Shown: positions 9,451 to 17,258 of the stretch, piece after piece
How the letters are laid out: every line of letters begins with the position of its first letter
Numbering within the stretch: the stretch's first letter is position 1
Assembly (NCBI RefSeq): GCF_004362245.1
Contig: NZ_SNWM01000002.1
Span: 558,001-622,000 of the forward strand
Source of the DNA: Pedobacter duraquae
GTDB taxonomy: Bacteria; Bacteroidota; Bacteroidia; Sphingobacteriales; Sphingobacteriaceae
Length of the DNA stretch: 64,000 bases
Direction of reading: 5' to 3'
Made by a program: the position numbers and the translations under genes
Notes under the pieces: generated by a model
Databases searched by the model: none
Seen by the model: the letters and a program-made list of their open reading frames with translations, nothing else
What the model was told of the DNA's origin: nothing

Positions 9451-11076
9451 TTAAAATAAATATTTAGTACTCAAGAAGTTTGAGCTGTTGCTATTAACGA
9501 TCTCATTGATCAATTGTTTATTCTTGTCATTTAGTTTTGTAGCAACAAGCGACCGGATAGAAAACGAACGGAGTGCATCTACCACTGAAAGCGTTCCTTC
9601 GGCACTGTCTTTACGACCCGTGAAAGGAAATACATCCGGGCCACGCTGACACTGACAGTTGATATTTACCCTGCTTACCTGATTTACCAGCGGGTCTATC
9701 AGTGAAGCTATTTCATCATCGTCGTTACTGAAGATACTGACCTGCTGCCCATGTGTAGATTCAATCAGGTATTCAATAGTTTCTTCCAGATCCTCGAAAG
9801 GAACAACTGGAATTACCGGACCAAACTGCTCTTCCTCATACAACTTCATGTCTTTGTTTACCGGATAAACAATTGCCGGATATACGAAAGAAGCTACTGT
9901 TTCGCCACCATTCTCGTTGATTACTTTTGCACCGTGTGCTACAGCATCATCAATACATTCTTTAAGATAAGCTGGTTTTTGTGGTTCTGGCAGCGGCGTT
10001 AAAGAAACACCATCCACCCATGGCATACCAAATTTCAAACCGGCAACAGCTTCAGCGAGGCCTTTTAAAAACTCATCAGCCAGGCTTTTGTGGACAAAAA
10101 TAATTTTAAGGGCGGTACAGCGCTGTCCGTTGAATGACAGTGAGCCCAATAATGTTTCCTGAATAGCAAGTTTAACATCAGCATGCTGTGTGATAATTGC
10201 CGCATTCTTAGCATCCAGTCCGAGTATAGCACGCAGGCGGTTAACTTTAGGATGGAGCTTTTTAAGTTCATTAGCAACTTTACTCGAGCCGATCAGCGTT
10301 AGCACATTGATCTGACCAGATTTCATCAGGTCAGGTATAATCTGGTTACCGCGACCGTAAATCGTATTCACTACACCTTTAGGGAAACATGTCCTGAAGG
10401 CTTCCAGCAAAGGATAATGTAATAATGTTCCGTGTTTAGGTGGTTTAAAAAGTATTGTGTTGCCCATAATGAGCGCAGGGATCAGTGTTGTGAAGGTTTC
10501 ATTCAATGGATAGTTGAAAGGGCCCATGCACAATACCACGCCCAGCGGAGATCTTCTGATCTGCGCTACAATACCCTGTTCGATGGTAAATGTTGAGGAA
10601 TGTCTGTCAATATCTTTCAATGCATCGATTGTTGCATAGATGTATTCTACAGTCCTGTCGAACTCCTTTACCGAGTCGCCATGCGACTTGCCGATCTCCC
10701 ACATTAAAAGTTTAACGACTTCGTCTTTCTTGGCGATGATCTGACGGGTAAACTGCTCTACGCAGCTAATCCTGTCGGCAACGCTCATCGTAGGCCATTC
10801 GCCGCGACCGTTATTATAGGCCGCCACGGCGGCATCCAGCGAAGCCATTGCTTCCTCAGGCCCGCATAAAGGATAAGTACCGATTACTTTGCGCTCCAGG
10901 CCGGTGGCAGTGCGGATGCAAATTGGGGAGAGCACGGTATGTACATCTCCTGTCCAGTTGCACATCTCGCCATTGCTGAGATATGTTTTCTGGTTTAACT
11001 CCTCCTGAAGCCTGTAGGCTTCAGGGATCTCTGCTTCGGTAACAAAGATCTCTTGTAACTGTTCTTGAAAGCTCAT
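9451..11076 (-). CDS. gapN: NADP-dependent glyceraldehyde-3-phosphate dehydrogenase (ALDH superfamily)
   Basis: A 541-residue aldehyde dehydrogenase. The catalytic cysteine is C320 in SFNGQRCTALK, the coenzyme region reads GPFNYPLNE and NTILFKPPKH, and the C-terminal block is QFGPVIPV. The block that usually reads ELGGK is here ILGLDAK (residues 284-290), so the usual general-base glutamate is not seen in place. The protein is the last gene of the hexuronate operon, 21 bp after the transporter. GapN-type enzymes oxidise glyceraldehyde-3-phosphate, a product of KDPG aldolase, to 3-phosphoglycerate while making NADPH, which would complete the pathway. An alternative is another semialdehyde dehydrogenase; the operon context favours GapN. 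Confidence 0.75.
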   Translation of the reverse strand: MSFQEQLQEIFVTEAEIPEAYRLQEELNQKTYLSNGEMCNWTGDVHTVLSPICIRTATGLERKVIGTYPLCGPEEAMASLDAAVAAYNNGRGEWPTMSVADRISCVEQFTRQIIAKKDEVVKLLMWEIGKSHGDSVKEFDRTVEYIYATIDALKDIDRHSSTFTIEQGIVAQIRRSPLGVVLCMGPFNYPLNETFTTLIPALIMGNTILFKPPKHGTLLHYPLLEAFRTCFPKGVVNTIYGRGNQIIPDLMKSGQINVLTLIGSSKVANELKKLHPKVNRLRAILGLDAKNAAIITQHADVKLAIQETLLGSLSFNGQRCTALKIIFVHKSLADEFLKGLAEAVAGLKFGMPWVDGVSLTPLPEPQKPAYLKECIDDAVAHGAKVINENGGETVASFVYPAIVYPVNKDMKLYEEEQFGPVIPVVPFEDLEETIEYLIESTHGQQVSIFSNDDDEIASLIDPLVNQVSRVNINCQCQRGPDVFPFTGRKDSAEGTLSVVDALRSFSIRSLVATKLNDKNKQLINEIVNSNSSNFLSTKYLF

Positions 11077-11097
11077 TTTAGATGAAATAGCGTTAGG

Positions 11098-12468
11098 TTA
11101 TAAGTCTGTTATAGGTGTGTATTTAGGAACAAGTGCCTTCATCACTACCCAGGCTATCAAATAGGCAACCGCACAGATGGAGAACATAATTGTATAGCCT
11201 GTTTGGATGTGACCAAGACCTTTATAGTAGTCAAACAACGCACCGCCGATTTTAGATAAGGTAACACCGCCCAAACCGCCGGCCATTCCACCGATACCGA
11301 TTACAGAACCTACAGATTTTTTAGGGAACATATCCGATACCGTAGTAAATATGTTTGCTGACCAGGCCTGGTGTGCCGAAGCACCGATACCAATCAGGAT
11401 TACAGGGATCCAGAAGGTATAATGACCAAGGGGTTGCGCCGCCAATACTACTAATGGGAACAAAGCGATAATCAACATAGCTTTCATACGGCCATCATAA
11501 GGAGCATATCCTTTTTTCATGAAATACACCGGGAACCAACCACCGCCAACACTTCCAATCATCGTCATACTGTATAAGATTGTTAATGGAAGCGTGATCG
11601 TTGTGCCTTCCATTTGATATTGTGCTTTAAGGTAAGACGGCAACCAGAAAAGGAAAAACCACCAAACACCATCAGTCATAAATTTACCGAAAGCAAAAGC
11701 CCAGGTTTGTTTATAGCCGAGTAACTTGAACCAGGAAACTTTCTCCGCATTTTCATCATCCAGTTTAATTTCTGTTTCATTTTGCTGATCACTATTGATG
11801 TAGGCGAGTTCCGTAGCCGACATTCTTTTTTGTTCTTCAGGCTTATCATAAAAAATGAACCAGAAAAACAACCATACCAGGCCGATTGCACCAATGATCA
11901 GGAAGGTTGTTTCCCAACCCCACTGTGCTGCAATATATGGTACTGTTAAGGGAGCCAGAATAGCGCCGATATTTGCTCCTGAGTTGAAGATACCCGTTGC
12001 CAGCGATCTTTCTTTCTTAGGGAAATATTCTGCGGTCGCTTTAATGGCGGCAGGGAAGTTTCCCGATTCTCCGAAGCCCAATACCGCTCTTGAAACGATA
12101 AAACCGAGCACTGAGACAGGAATAAGACCTAATCCCGCCCAAGCCAGCAGAGAAGATAGTCCTTGTCCTACTGGAATTGCTGCAGCATGCAATACTGCGC
12201 CACCCGACCAGATGATTAATGCGATAGCATAACCCCATTTGGTGCCCAGTTTATCAATAAACCTGCCTGCAAAAAGCATTGAAAAAGCATATATCAATTG
12301 AAATGCTGCAGTGATGTTGGCGTAATCGCTGTTTGTCCAGTTAAATTCCTTTTCAAGCATCGGTGCCAGCAAACTAAGTACCTGGCGGTCTAAATAATTT
12401 ACGGTAGTGGCGAAGAACAACAGCGCACAGATGGTCCAGCGGTAGTTGCCTATTTTATTCTCTATCAT
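11098..12468 (-). CDS. exuT: MFS hexuronate transporter (ExuT-like, anion:cation symporter family)
   Basis: A major facilitator with about 12 membrane segments. The start is ATG at 12468 (MIENKIGNYRW); longer versions would run back into the aldolase gene and add a basic, non-family N-terminus. The MFS motif A region reads FAGRFIDKLGTKWGY, and FGESGNFPAAIKATAEYFPKKERS is the signature region of ExuT/GudP-type transporters for sugar acids. It sits 28 bp after eda and 21 bp before gapN in the hexuronate operon. It would import galacturonate and/or glucuronate with protons across the inner membrane. Confidence 0.88.
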   Translation of the reverse strand: MIENKIGNYRWTICALLFFATTVNYLDRQVLSLLAPMLEKEFNWTNSDYANITAAFQLIYAFSMLFAGRFIDKLGTKWGYAIALIIWSGGAVLHAAAIPVGQGLSSLLAWAGLGLIPVSVLGFIVSRAVLGFGESGNFPAAIKATAEYFPKKERSLATGIFNSGANIGAILAPLTVPYIAAQWGWETTFLIIGAIGLVWLFFWFIFYDKPEEQKRMSATELAYINSDQQNETEIKLDDENAEKVSWFKLLGYKQTWAFAFGKFMTDGVWWFFLFWLPSYLKAQYQMEGTTITLPLTILYSMTMIGSVGGGWFPVYFMKKGYAPYDGRMKAMLIIALFPLVVLAAQPLGHYTFWIPVILIGIGASAHQAWSANIFTTVSDMFPKKSVGSVIGIGGMAGGLGGVTLSKIGGALFDYYKGLGHIQTGYTIMFSICAVAYLIAWVVMKALVPKYTPITDL

Positions 12469-12496
12469 TATATTTGGTTTAAGGTTGTGTTTGGTT

Positions 12497-13156
12497 TTAG
12501 CGGGTTGACTTGACCATCTCCAGCGTCTTCCGGGTGAGGGCATCAAGGGTATCGTAATCTTTATTCTTCATGATGTCTTTGCTCACCAGCTTGCTGCCCA
12601 TGCCTACAGCACAAACACCAGCTTTGAACCAGCTTTTCATGTTTTCTTCTTCAATCTCAACTCCACCAGTAGGGATAAACAACTGACCGGCAAAAAGATC
12701 CCTGATCGAATTCAGATACTCAGGACCCAACATATTGGCAGGAAACAGTTTAATAATTCCTGCCTTGTTCTGGTGAGCCAGGTTTACTTCTGTTGGTGTA
12801 AAGCAACCCGGAATCCAAAGTAAGCCAGAGTCGTGCGCAATTTTGGCAACCTCAAGATCCACCACCGGCGCAACGATAAAATGTGCACCAGCATGGATAA
12901 AGTCGCGTGCCTCCTGTGTGTTCTTAATCGTTCCTATCCCCAAGAAAAGGTCATGCATCTCCCCTTCCAGGGCATGCATAATATAGCGGAAGTTTTCCAG
13001 GGCTTCTTTACCACGGTTTGTATATTCGAGCACACGAACACCGGCCTTATATAAGGTTCTTATGATCTGAAGACTTACTTCAGCGTCTTCGTAGAAAAAC
13101 AAGGGCAGCAAGCCCTGATCGGTGATCGCTTTAATCGCGCTTTCTTTAGTTTTCAT
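12497..13156 (-). CDS. eda: 2-dehydro-3-deoxy-phosphogluconate (KDPG) aldolase
   Basis: A 219-residue class I aldolase that cleaves KDPG into pyruvate and glyceraldehyde-3-phosphate. The Schiff-base lysine is K136 in GIIKLFPANML, and the catalytic glutamate is E44 in VLEYTNRG. The glycine-rich phosphate-binding blocks LGIGTI and PTGGV are present. Length and motifs match KDPG/KHG aldolases. Its start overlaps the end of kdgK by 11 bp, which suggests translational coupling. It is the last sugar-splitting step of the galacturonate route encoded here. Confidence 0.93.
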   Translation of the reverse strand: MKTKESAIKAITDQGLLPLFFYEDAEVSLQIIRTLYKAGVRVLEYTNRGKEALENFRYIMHALEGEMHDLFLGIGTIKNTQEARDFIHAGAHFIVAPVVDLEVAKIAHDSGLLWIPGCFTPTEVNLAHQNKAGIIKLFPANMLGPEYLNSIRDLFAGQLFIPTGGVEIEEENMKSWFKAGVCAVGMGSKLVSKDIMKNKDYDTLDALTRKTLEMVKSTR

Positions 13157-14165
13157 TTTCTTTTAACAGTTTAAGTATATCATCCACGTTTTGAGTTGTG
13201 GCATCACTTTCAATAAATAGTTTACCGAATGCAGCAGCAGTGGCAAAATCAAGCAGTTCCTGTTTATCATGGTCCTGAGACAGTCCGTAGATCAACCCGG
13301 CCATAAAGCAGTCGCCACTTCCTACCTTATCAATTATTTTTGTTGCAGTAAATGGTTTCGACAGGTATTGTTTGCCTTCAGTATACAGCGTTGTGTAATA
13401 GTTTATTCCTGCACCCGCATCAAAACGGAAAGTATTGGCTACCACCTTGCATTTTGGGAACTTCGTAATTATATCCTGCGCAGTGATTTCTGATTGAGCA
13501 ATATAGGTATCCTTTTGATCGATTTCAGCTATGTCGCCCGGAAGTGACACACCCAACATCTTTTCCTCTGCCCAAAGGTTTCCCATAATAACATCGCAGT
13601 ACTTCACGAGTGCCGGCATCACTTCTACAGGCTGCTTTCCATACTGCCATAGTTTAGCCCGGTAGTTCAGGTCAATCGAAATGGTAATATTTCTTTCTGA
13701 GGCTGCTTTCAGCGCTTCTTCGCACACGTCGGCAACATCCTGAGAAATTGCCGGACAGATGGCACTGAAATGGAACCAGCTTACATCTTTCAGGATCTCA
13801 TCCCAATTGATCATTCCTGGTTTTAATCCTGCGTAAGCAGAATGTGCACGATCATAAATTACACCGGCATTTTTAAGGTCCTTACCTTTATGCAGGTAAT
13901 AAAGTCCTACGCGTTCACCACGATATTGAATCAGACTGGTGTCAATGCCGCGGTCGTTGAGGTATTCCACCAGCTGATCGCTGATCAGATTTTTTGGCAG
14001 GGCGGTCAGGTAAGCCGAAGGAAGGCCCCAGATAGCCAGCGCTGTAGCTACATTAAGCTCGGCACCACCAACATAAAATGGCAGTTTATTTTCTTTTAAC
14101 CAGGATCCGTCACCATCAGGGCAGATCCGCAGTAAAAGCTCACCGAAATTCAGAATCTTCCCCAT
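13146..14165 (-). CDS. kdgK: 2-keto-3-deoxygluconate kinase (PfkB family)
   Basis: A PfkB-family kinase of 339 residues from the ATG at 14165 (MGKILNFGELLLRICPDGDG). The longer frame would overlap uxaC and add a non-family extension, while this start leaves one base after the uxaC stop. The C-terminal signature with the catalytic aspartate reads DKVGSGDCFMAGLIYG, and the N-terminal signature is around YVGGAELNVATAL. It phosphorylates KDG at O-6 to give KDPG for the aldolase whose gene overlaps its end. Position between uxaC and eda supports KDG rather than another sugar as substrate. Confidence 0.9.
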   Translation of the reverse strand: MGKILNFGELLLRICPDGDGSWLKENKLPFYVGGAELNVATALAIWGLPSAYLTALPKNLISDQLVEYLNDRGIDTSLIQYRGERVGLYYLHKGKDLKNAGVIYDRAHSAYAGLKPGMINWDEILKDVSWFHFSAICPAISQDVADVCEEALKAASERNITISIDLNYRAKLWQYGKQPVEVMPALVKYCDVIMGNLWAEEKMLGVSLPGDIAEIDQKDTYIAQSEITAQDIITKFPKCKVVANTFRFDAGAGINYYTTLYTEGKQYLSKPFTATKIIDKVGSGDCFMAGLIYGLSQDHDKQELLDFATAAAFGKLFIESDATTQNVDDILKLLKENEN

Positions 14166-14166
14166 C

Positions 14167-15579
14167 CTAGAATTTGAAATAGGTTTTAGCATTGTTGTAG
14201 CAGATATCCTGAACGATTTTACCAATCCATTCGATATCCGCAGGCAGCTCGCCATTTTCTACATCATCACCAAGGAGGTTACAGAGCAAACGTCTGAAAT
14301 ACTCATGTCGTGGGAAGGAAAGGAAACTTCTTGAATCTGTAAGCATCCCTACAAACCGGCTTAACAGTCCCATGTTAGACAATGCGTTGATCTGTTTGAT
14401 CATTCCATCCTTTTGATCCAGGAACCACCATGCAGAGCCAAACTGGATCTTTCCGGCAACAGTTCCGTCATTGAAGTTACCGATCATGGTAGCCATCAAT
14501 TCATTATCGGCAGGATTAAGGTTATATAAGATAGTTTTTGCAAGTTGGTTTGTTGAGTCCAGCTTGTTCATGAATTTAGACAGCGCTTCACTCTGCTTGA
14601 AATCACCAATAGAATCCAGTCCGGTATCCGGGCCAAGTTCTCTCAGCATCCTTGCGTTGTTGTTTCTTAAGGCACCAAGATGATATTGCTGAACCCATCC
14701 TCTTTCGTGGTCCCAGATGGCAAACTGATAGAGCATTGCCGACTTAAACTTAAGCGCTTCTGTTGCTGTAAGTGCTGCATTAGCAATAATCTTCAGAAAG
14801 ATTCCGGAAACTTCTGCATCGCTATAATCTTCAGCATAGATCTGTTCCAGGCCGTGATCGGAAAGCAGGCATCCATTTTCAGCGAAATAATCGTGTCTGC
14901 TTTTCAATGCCGACAGGTAAGTATCGAAAGTATTAATTTCAGTTCCTGTAAGTGCTGCAAGTTTGCTGATGTAATCCTGCAATGCCGGAAGATCATCTGC
15001 ATTCATTGCTTTATCCGGCCTGAAGGCAGGCAGGATGCTGATCTCAAAATTGTCAGCTTTAATTTTCTGATGATGCTCCAGGCTATCCAAAGGATCATCT
15101 GTAGTTGCTACAGTGGTAACCTTCATCTTCCGCAACAGATTTTTAACAGAGTATTCAGGTGTTTGCAATTTCGCAGTACACTCATCATAAATCTTCTTCG
15201 CTGTAGCTGGAGAAAGGATATCGTACACGTCAAAGTAACGTTGCAACTCCAGGTGTGTCCAGTGGTATAATGGGTTTCTTAAGGTGTATGGAACAGTTTC
15301 TGCCCATTTCTCAAACTTCTCCCAGTCAGTAGTCTTATTGCCGGTGATGTAATCTTCAGATATACCATTGGCACGCATTGCGCGCCATTTGTAATGATCA
15401 CCATACAACCAGACCTGCGTCAGGTTTTCAAAGTTCTTATCTTCAGCAATCTGGTCTGGCGGCAGGTGACAATGGTAATCAATCACCGGCATCTCTTTTG
15501 CATAACTATGGTATAAAGTCTCTGCAGTTTTAGTATTCAATAAGAAATTCTCGTCTATAAATTTTTTCACGTTATGCAC
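14167..15579 (-). CDS. uxaC: Uronate isomerase (glucuronate/galacturonate isomerase)
   Basis: A 470-residue amidohydrolase-fold isomerase that turns D-galacturonate into D-tagaturonate and D-glucuronate into D-fructuronate. The metal-site block VIDYHCHLPPDQIAED and the following NLTQVWLYGDHYKWRAMRANG are diagnostic, as is the C-terminal GMLTDSRSFLSFPRHEYFRR. There is no ATG in frame upstream; translation must begin at GTG (15579, or GTG at 15570 giving MKKFIDENF, which fits family N-termini well). It lies 8 bp after the SDR gene and 1 bp before kdgK. First step of the cytoplasmic pathway. Confidence 0.95.
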   Translation of the reverse strand: MHNVKKFIDENFLLNTKTAETLYHSYAKEMPVIDYHCHLPPDQIAEDKNFENLTQVWLYGDHYKWRAMRANGISEDYITGNKTTDWEKFEKWAETVPYTLRNPLYHWTHLELQRYFDVYDILSPATAKKIYDECTAKLQTPEYSVKNLLRKMKVTTVATTDDPLDSLEHHQKIKADNFEISILPAFRPDKAMNADDLPALQDYISKLAALTGTEINTFDTYLSALKSRHDYFAENGCLLSDHGLEQIYAEDYSDAEVSGIFLKIIANAALTATEALKFKSAMLYQFAIWDHERGWVQQYHLGALRNNNARMLRELGPDTGLDSIGDFKQSEALSKFMNKLDSTNQLAKTILYNLNPADNELMATMIGNFNDGTVAGKIQFGSAWWFLDQKDGMIKQINALSNMGLLSRFVGMLTDSRSFLSFPRHEYFRRLLCNLLGDDVENGELPADIEWIGKIVQDICYNNAKTYFKF

Positions 15580-15587
15580 AATTTTGA

Positions 15588-16403
15588 TTAAACACCTCCA
15601 TACACGGAGAACCCACCATCAACACAAATCATCGTACCTGTTACGAACTGAGAAGCATCACTTAATAACCAGACTAAAGCACCTTTCAGCTCATCGGGAT
15701 TACCGAAACGTTTGAATGGCGTTTGTTTGATCACCATTCCACCACGATCTGTATAAGTACCATCAGCATTAGTCAGTAAGTTTCTGTTTTGCTCAGTCAG
15801 GAAAAATCCAGGAGCAATAGCATTCATCCTGATGGCATCACCATAGCGATTTGCCAGTTCCACAGCAAACCACTGATTGTAATAATCTACACCGGCTTTA
15901 CCCATATTGTATCCGAGCACCCTGCTGATAGCTCTTTTAGAGTTCATAGAAGAGATATTGACGATGCTGCCCTTACCTGTTTCAGCAATGCTTTGTCCGA
16001 AGATCTGCGTTGGAATAATTGTACCCCAGAGGTTCAGATCCATTACTTTCTTCATCCCTGCGATACTCATGTTAAAGATGTCTGCATCGGGCATTAATAC
16101 GCCCTCAGGCTGATTTCCGCCTGCGGCATTAACCAGTCCGTCGATTTTACCGAAGCGATCAAGCACCTGCTTTTTACATTCCGTAAGCTGCGCTTCATCC
16201 ATCACATCGGCAACAAGACCAATAGCCTTGCCTCCTGCTTTGTTAATAGCTTCGGCGCGCTCTTCAGCTACCTGTGCATTTCTGCCCAGGATACCTACGC
16301 TACCTCCGGCTTCAACAATGGCATTTACAAAAGAGTTCCCCAGAATTCCGGTTCCTCCGGTCACAACGATGACCTTATCTGCTAAAGAAAAGTTGTTTTC
16401 CAT
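15588..16403 (-). CDS. SDR oxidoreductase, YjmF/UxuB-type mannonate oxidoreductase or KduD-like
   Basis: A 271-residue short-chain dehydrogenase: NAD(P)-binding VVTGGTGILG (residues ~14-23), NAAGG block, catalytic Ser in NISSMNSK, Tyr and Lys in GYNMGKAG. The C-terminal blocks NAIAPGFFLTEQNR and VDGGFSVYGGV are those I recall from Bacillus YjmF/UxuB-type D-mannonate (fructuronate) oxidoreductases. However, the gene overlaps kduI by one base, the position expected for kduD (2-dehydro-3-deoxygluconate 5-dehydrogenase). Both activities belong to uronate catabolism. I prefer a cautious SDR call: sequence favours YjmF/UxuB and context favours KduD. Confidence 0.8.
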   Translation of the reverse strand: MENNFSLADKVIVVTGGTGILGNSFVNAIVEAGGSVGILGRNAQVAEERAEAINKAGGKAIGLVADVMDEAQLTECKKQVLDRFGKIDGLVNAAGGNQPEGVLMPDADIFNMSIAGMKKVMDLNLWGTIIPTQIFGQSIAETGKGSIVNISSMNSKRAISRVLGYNMGKAGVDYYNQWFAVELANRYGDAIRMNAIAPGFFLTEQNRNLLTNADGTYTDRGGMVIKQTPFKRFGNPDELKGALVWLLSDASQFVTGTMICVDGGFSVYGGV

Positions 16404-17233
16404 TATCTGATCTCCGTTACTGGTATCGTATCCATATCTGCATAGTCCAGGTTTTCACCGGCCATACCCCAGATAAAACTATAATTTTTTGTTCCGCTTC
16501 CTGCGTGAATACTCCAGGTTGGCGACAATACCGCCTGGTGATTAGCCACAACGATGTGTCTTGTTTCCTGCGGCTCTCCCATGTAATGGAAAACACGCTG
16601 ATCCTCTTCAACATCGAAATAGAAGTAAACTTCCATACGGCGATCATGTGTATGCGGCGGAATGGTATTCCATACACTTCCTGTAGAAAGTATGGTTAAT
16701 CCCATCACCAACTGACAGCTTTGGATACCGTCTTTGTGGATATATCTAACAATCCTTCTTTCGTTTGCTGTCTCCAAACTTCCCAGAGGTGCAGAAAATG
16801 CATCTGCATGTGCCAGGAATGTTGTTGGATAGGTTTGATGTGCAGGTGCAGACAGGGTGTAAAAAACTGCTGGTGCAGCGGCGTCAGCACTGCTGAAACT
16901 CACCTCACGAACACCTTTACCCAGGTAGAGTGCATCCAGTTTATTCAATTCATAAGTAACACCGTCAGCGGTAATGCTTCCTTTGCCACCTACGTTGATA
17001 ATACCCATTTCGCGACGTTCCAGAAAATATTCTGCACGCAGGATTGGATAGTTACCAAGTGTTATAGCTTCTGCTCCGGGATGTACCAGCCCGGTAACCA
17101 TCCTGTCATAATGCGCATAGACAAAATTTGCTTTATCTTTTTCTTTTAATTCATCCAGAAGAAAACGTTCTCTGATCTTTGCAGTTCCGTAAGAAACGAA
17201 GTCATCAGCATGTACTGCTTGTATTAATTTCAT
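16403..17233 (-). CDS. kduI: 5-dehydro-4-deoxy-D-glucuronate isomerase
   Basis: A 276-residue cupin-type isomerase that converts 5-keto-4-deoxyuronate, the open form of unsaturated galacturonate, to 3-deoxy-D-glycero-2,5-hexodiulosonate. The start at 17233 (MKLIQAVHADDF) gives the usual family length; a longer frame reaching 17296 would overlap uxaA and is rejected. Metal-binding histidines are visible in IPPHTHDRRMEVYFYF, followed by ARHI-like TRHIVVANHQAVLSPTWSIH and GAGTKNYSFIWGMAGEN-like text. It lies 25 bp after uxaA and overlaps the SDR by one base. It links the lyase products of PL10/GH105 to the KDG pathway. Confidence 0.95.
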   Translation of the reverse strand: MKLIQAVHADDFVSYGTAKIRERFLLDELKEKDKANFVYAHYDRMVTGLVHPGAEAITLGNYPILRAEYFLERREMGIINVGGKGSITADGVTYELNKLDALYLGKGVREVSFSSADAAAPAVFYTLSAPAHQTYPTTFLAHADAFSAPLGSLETANERRIVRYIHKDGIQSCQLVMGLTILSTGSVWNTIPPHTHDRRMEVYFYFDVEEDQRVFHYMGEPQETRHIVVANHQAVLSPTWSIHAGSGTKNYSFIWGMAGENLDYADMDTIPVTEIR

Positions 17234-17258
17234 AATTGGCTCAAAATTTTGTTGAATA

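Noticed and set aside
12469..12546. N-terminal extension of the ExuT-like transporter
   Set aside because: The added residues are basic and tryptophan-rich, overlap eda and do not fit the family; ATG at 12468 is better.
14680..15270. 196-residue plus-strand reading frame inside uxaC
   Set aside because: It is antisense to a well-conserved enzyme and its composition (Cys-, Phe-, Ile-rich) is that of a shadow frame.
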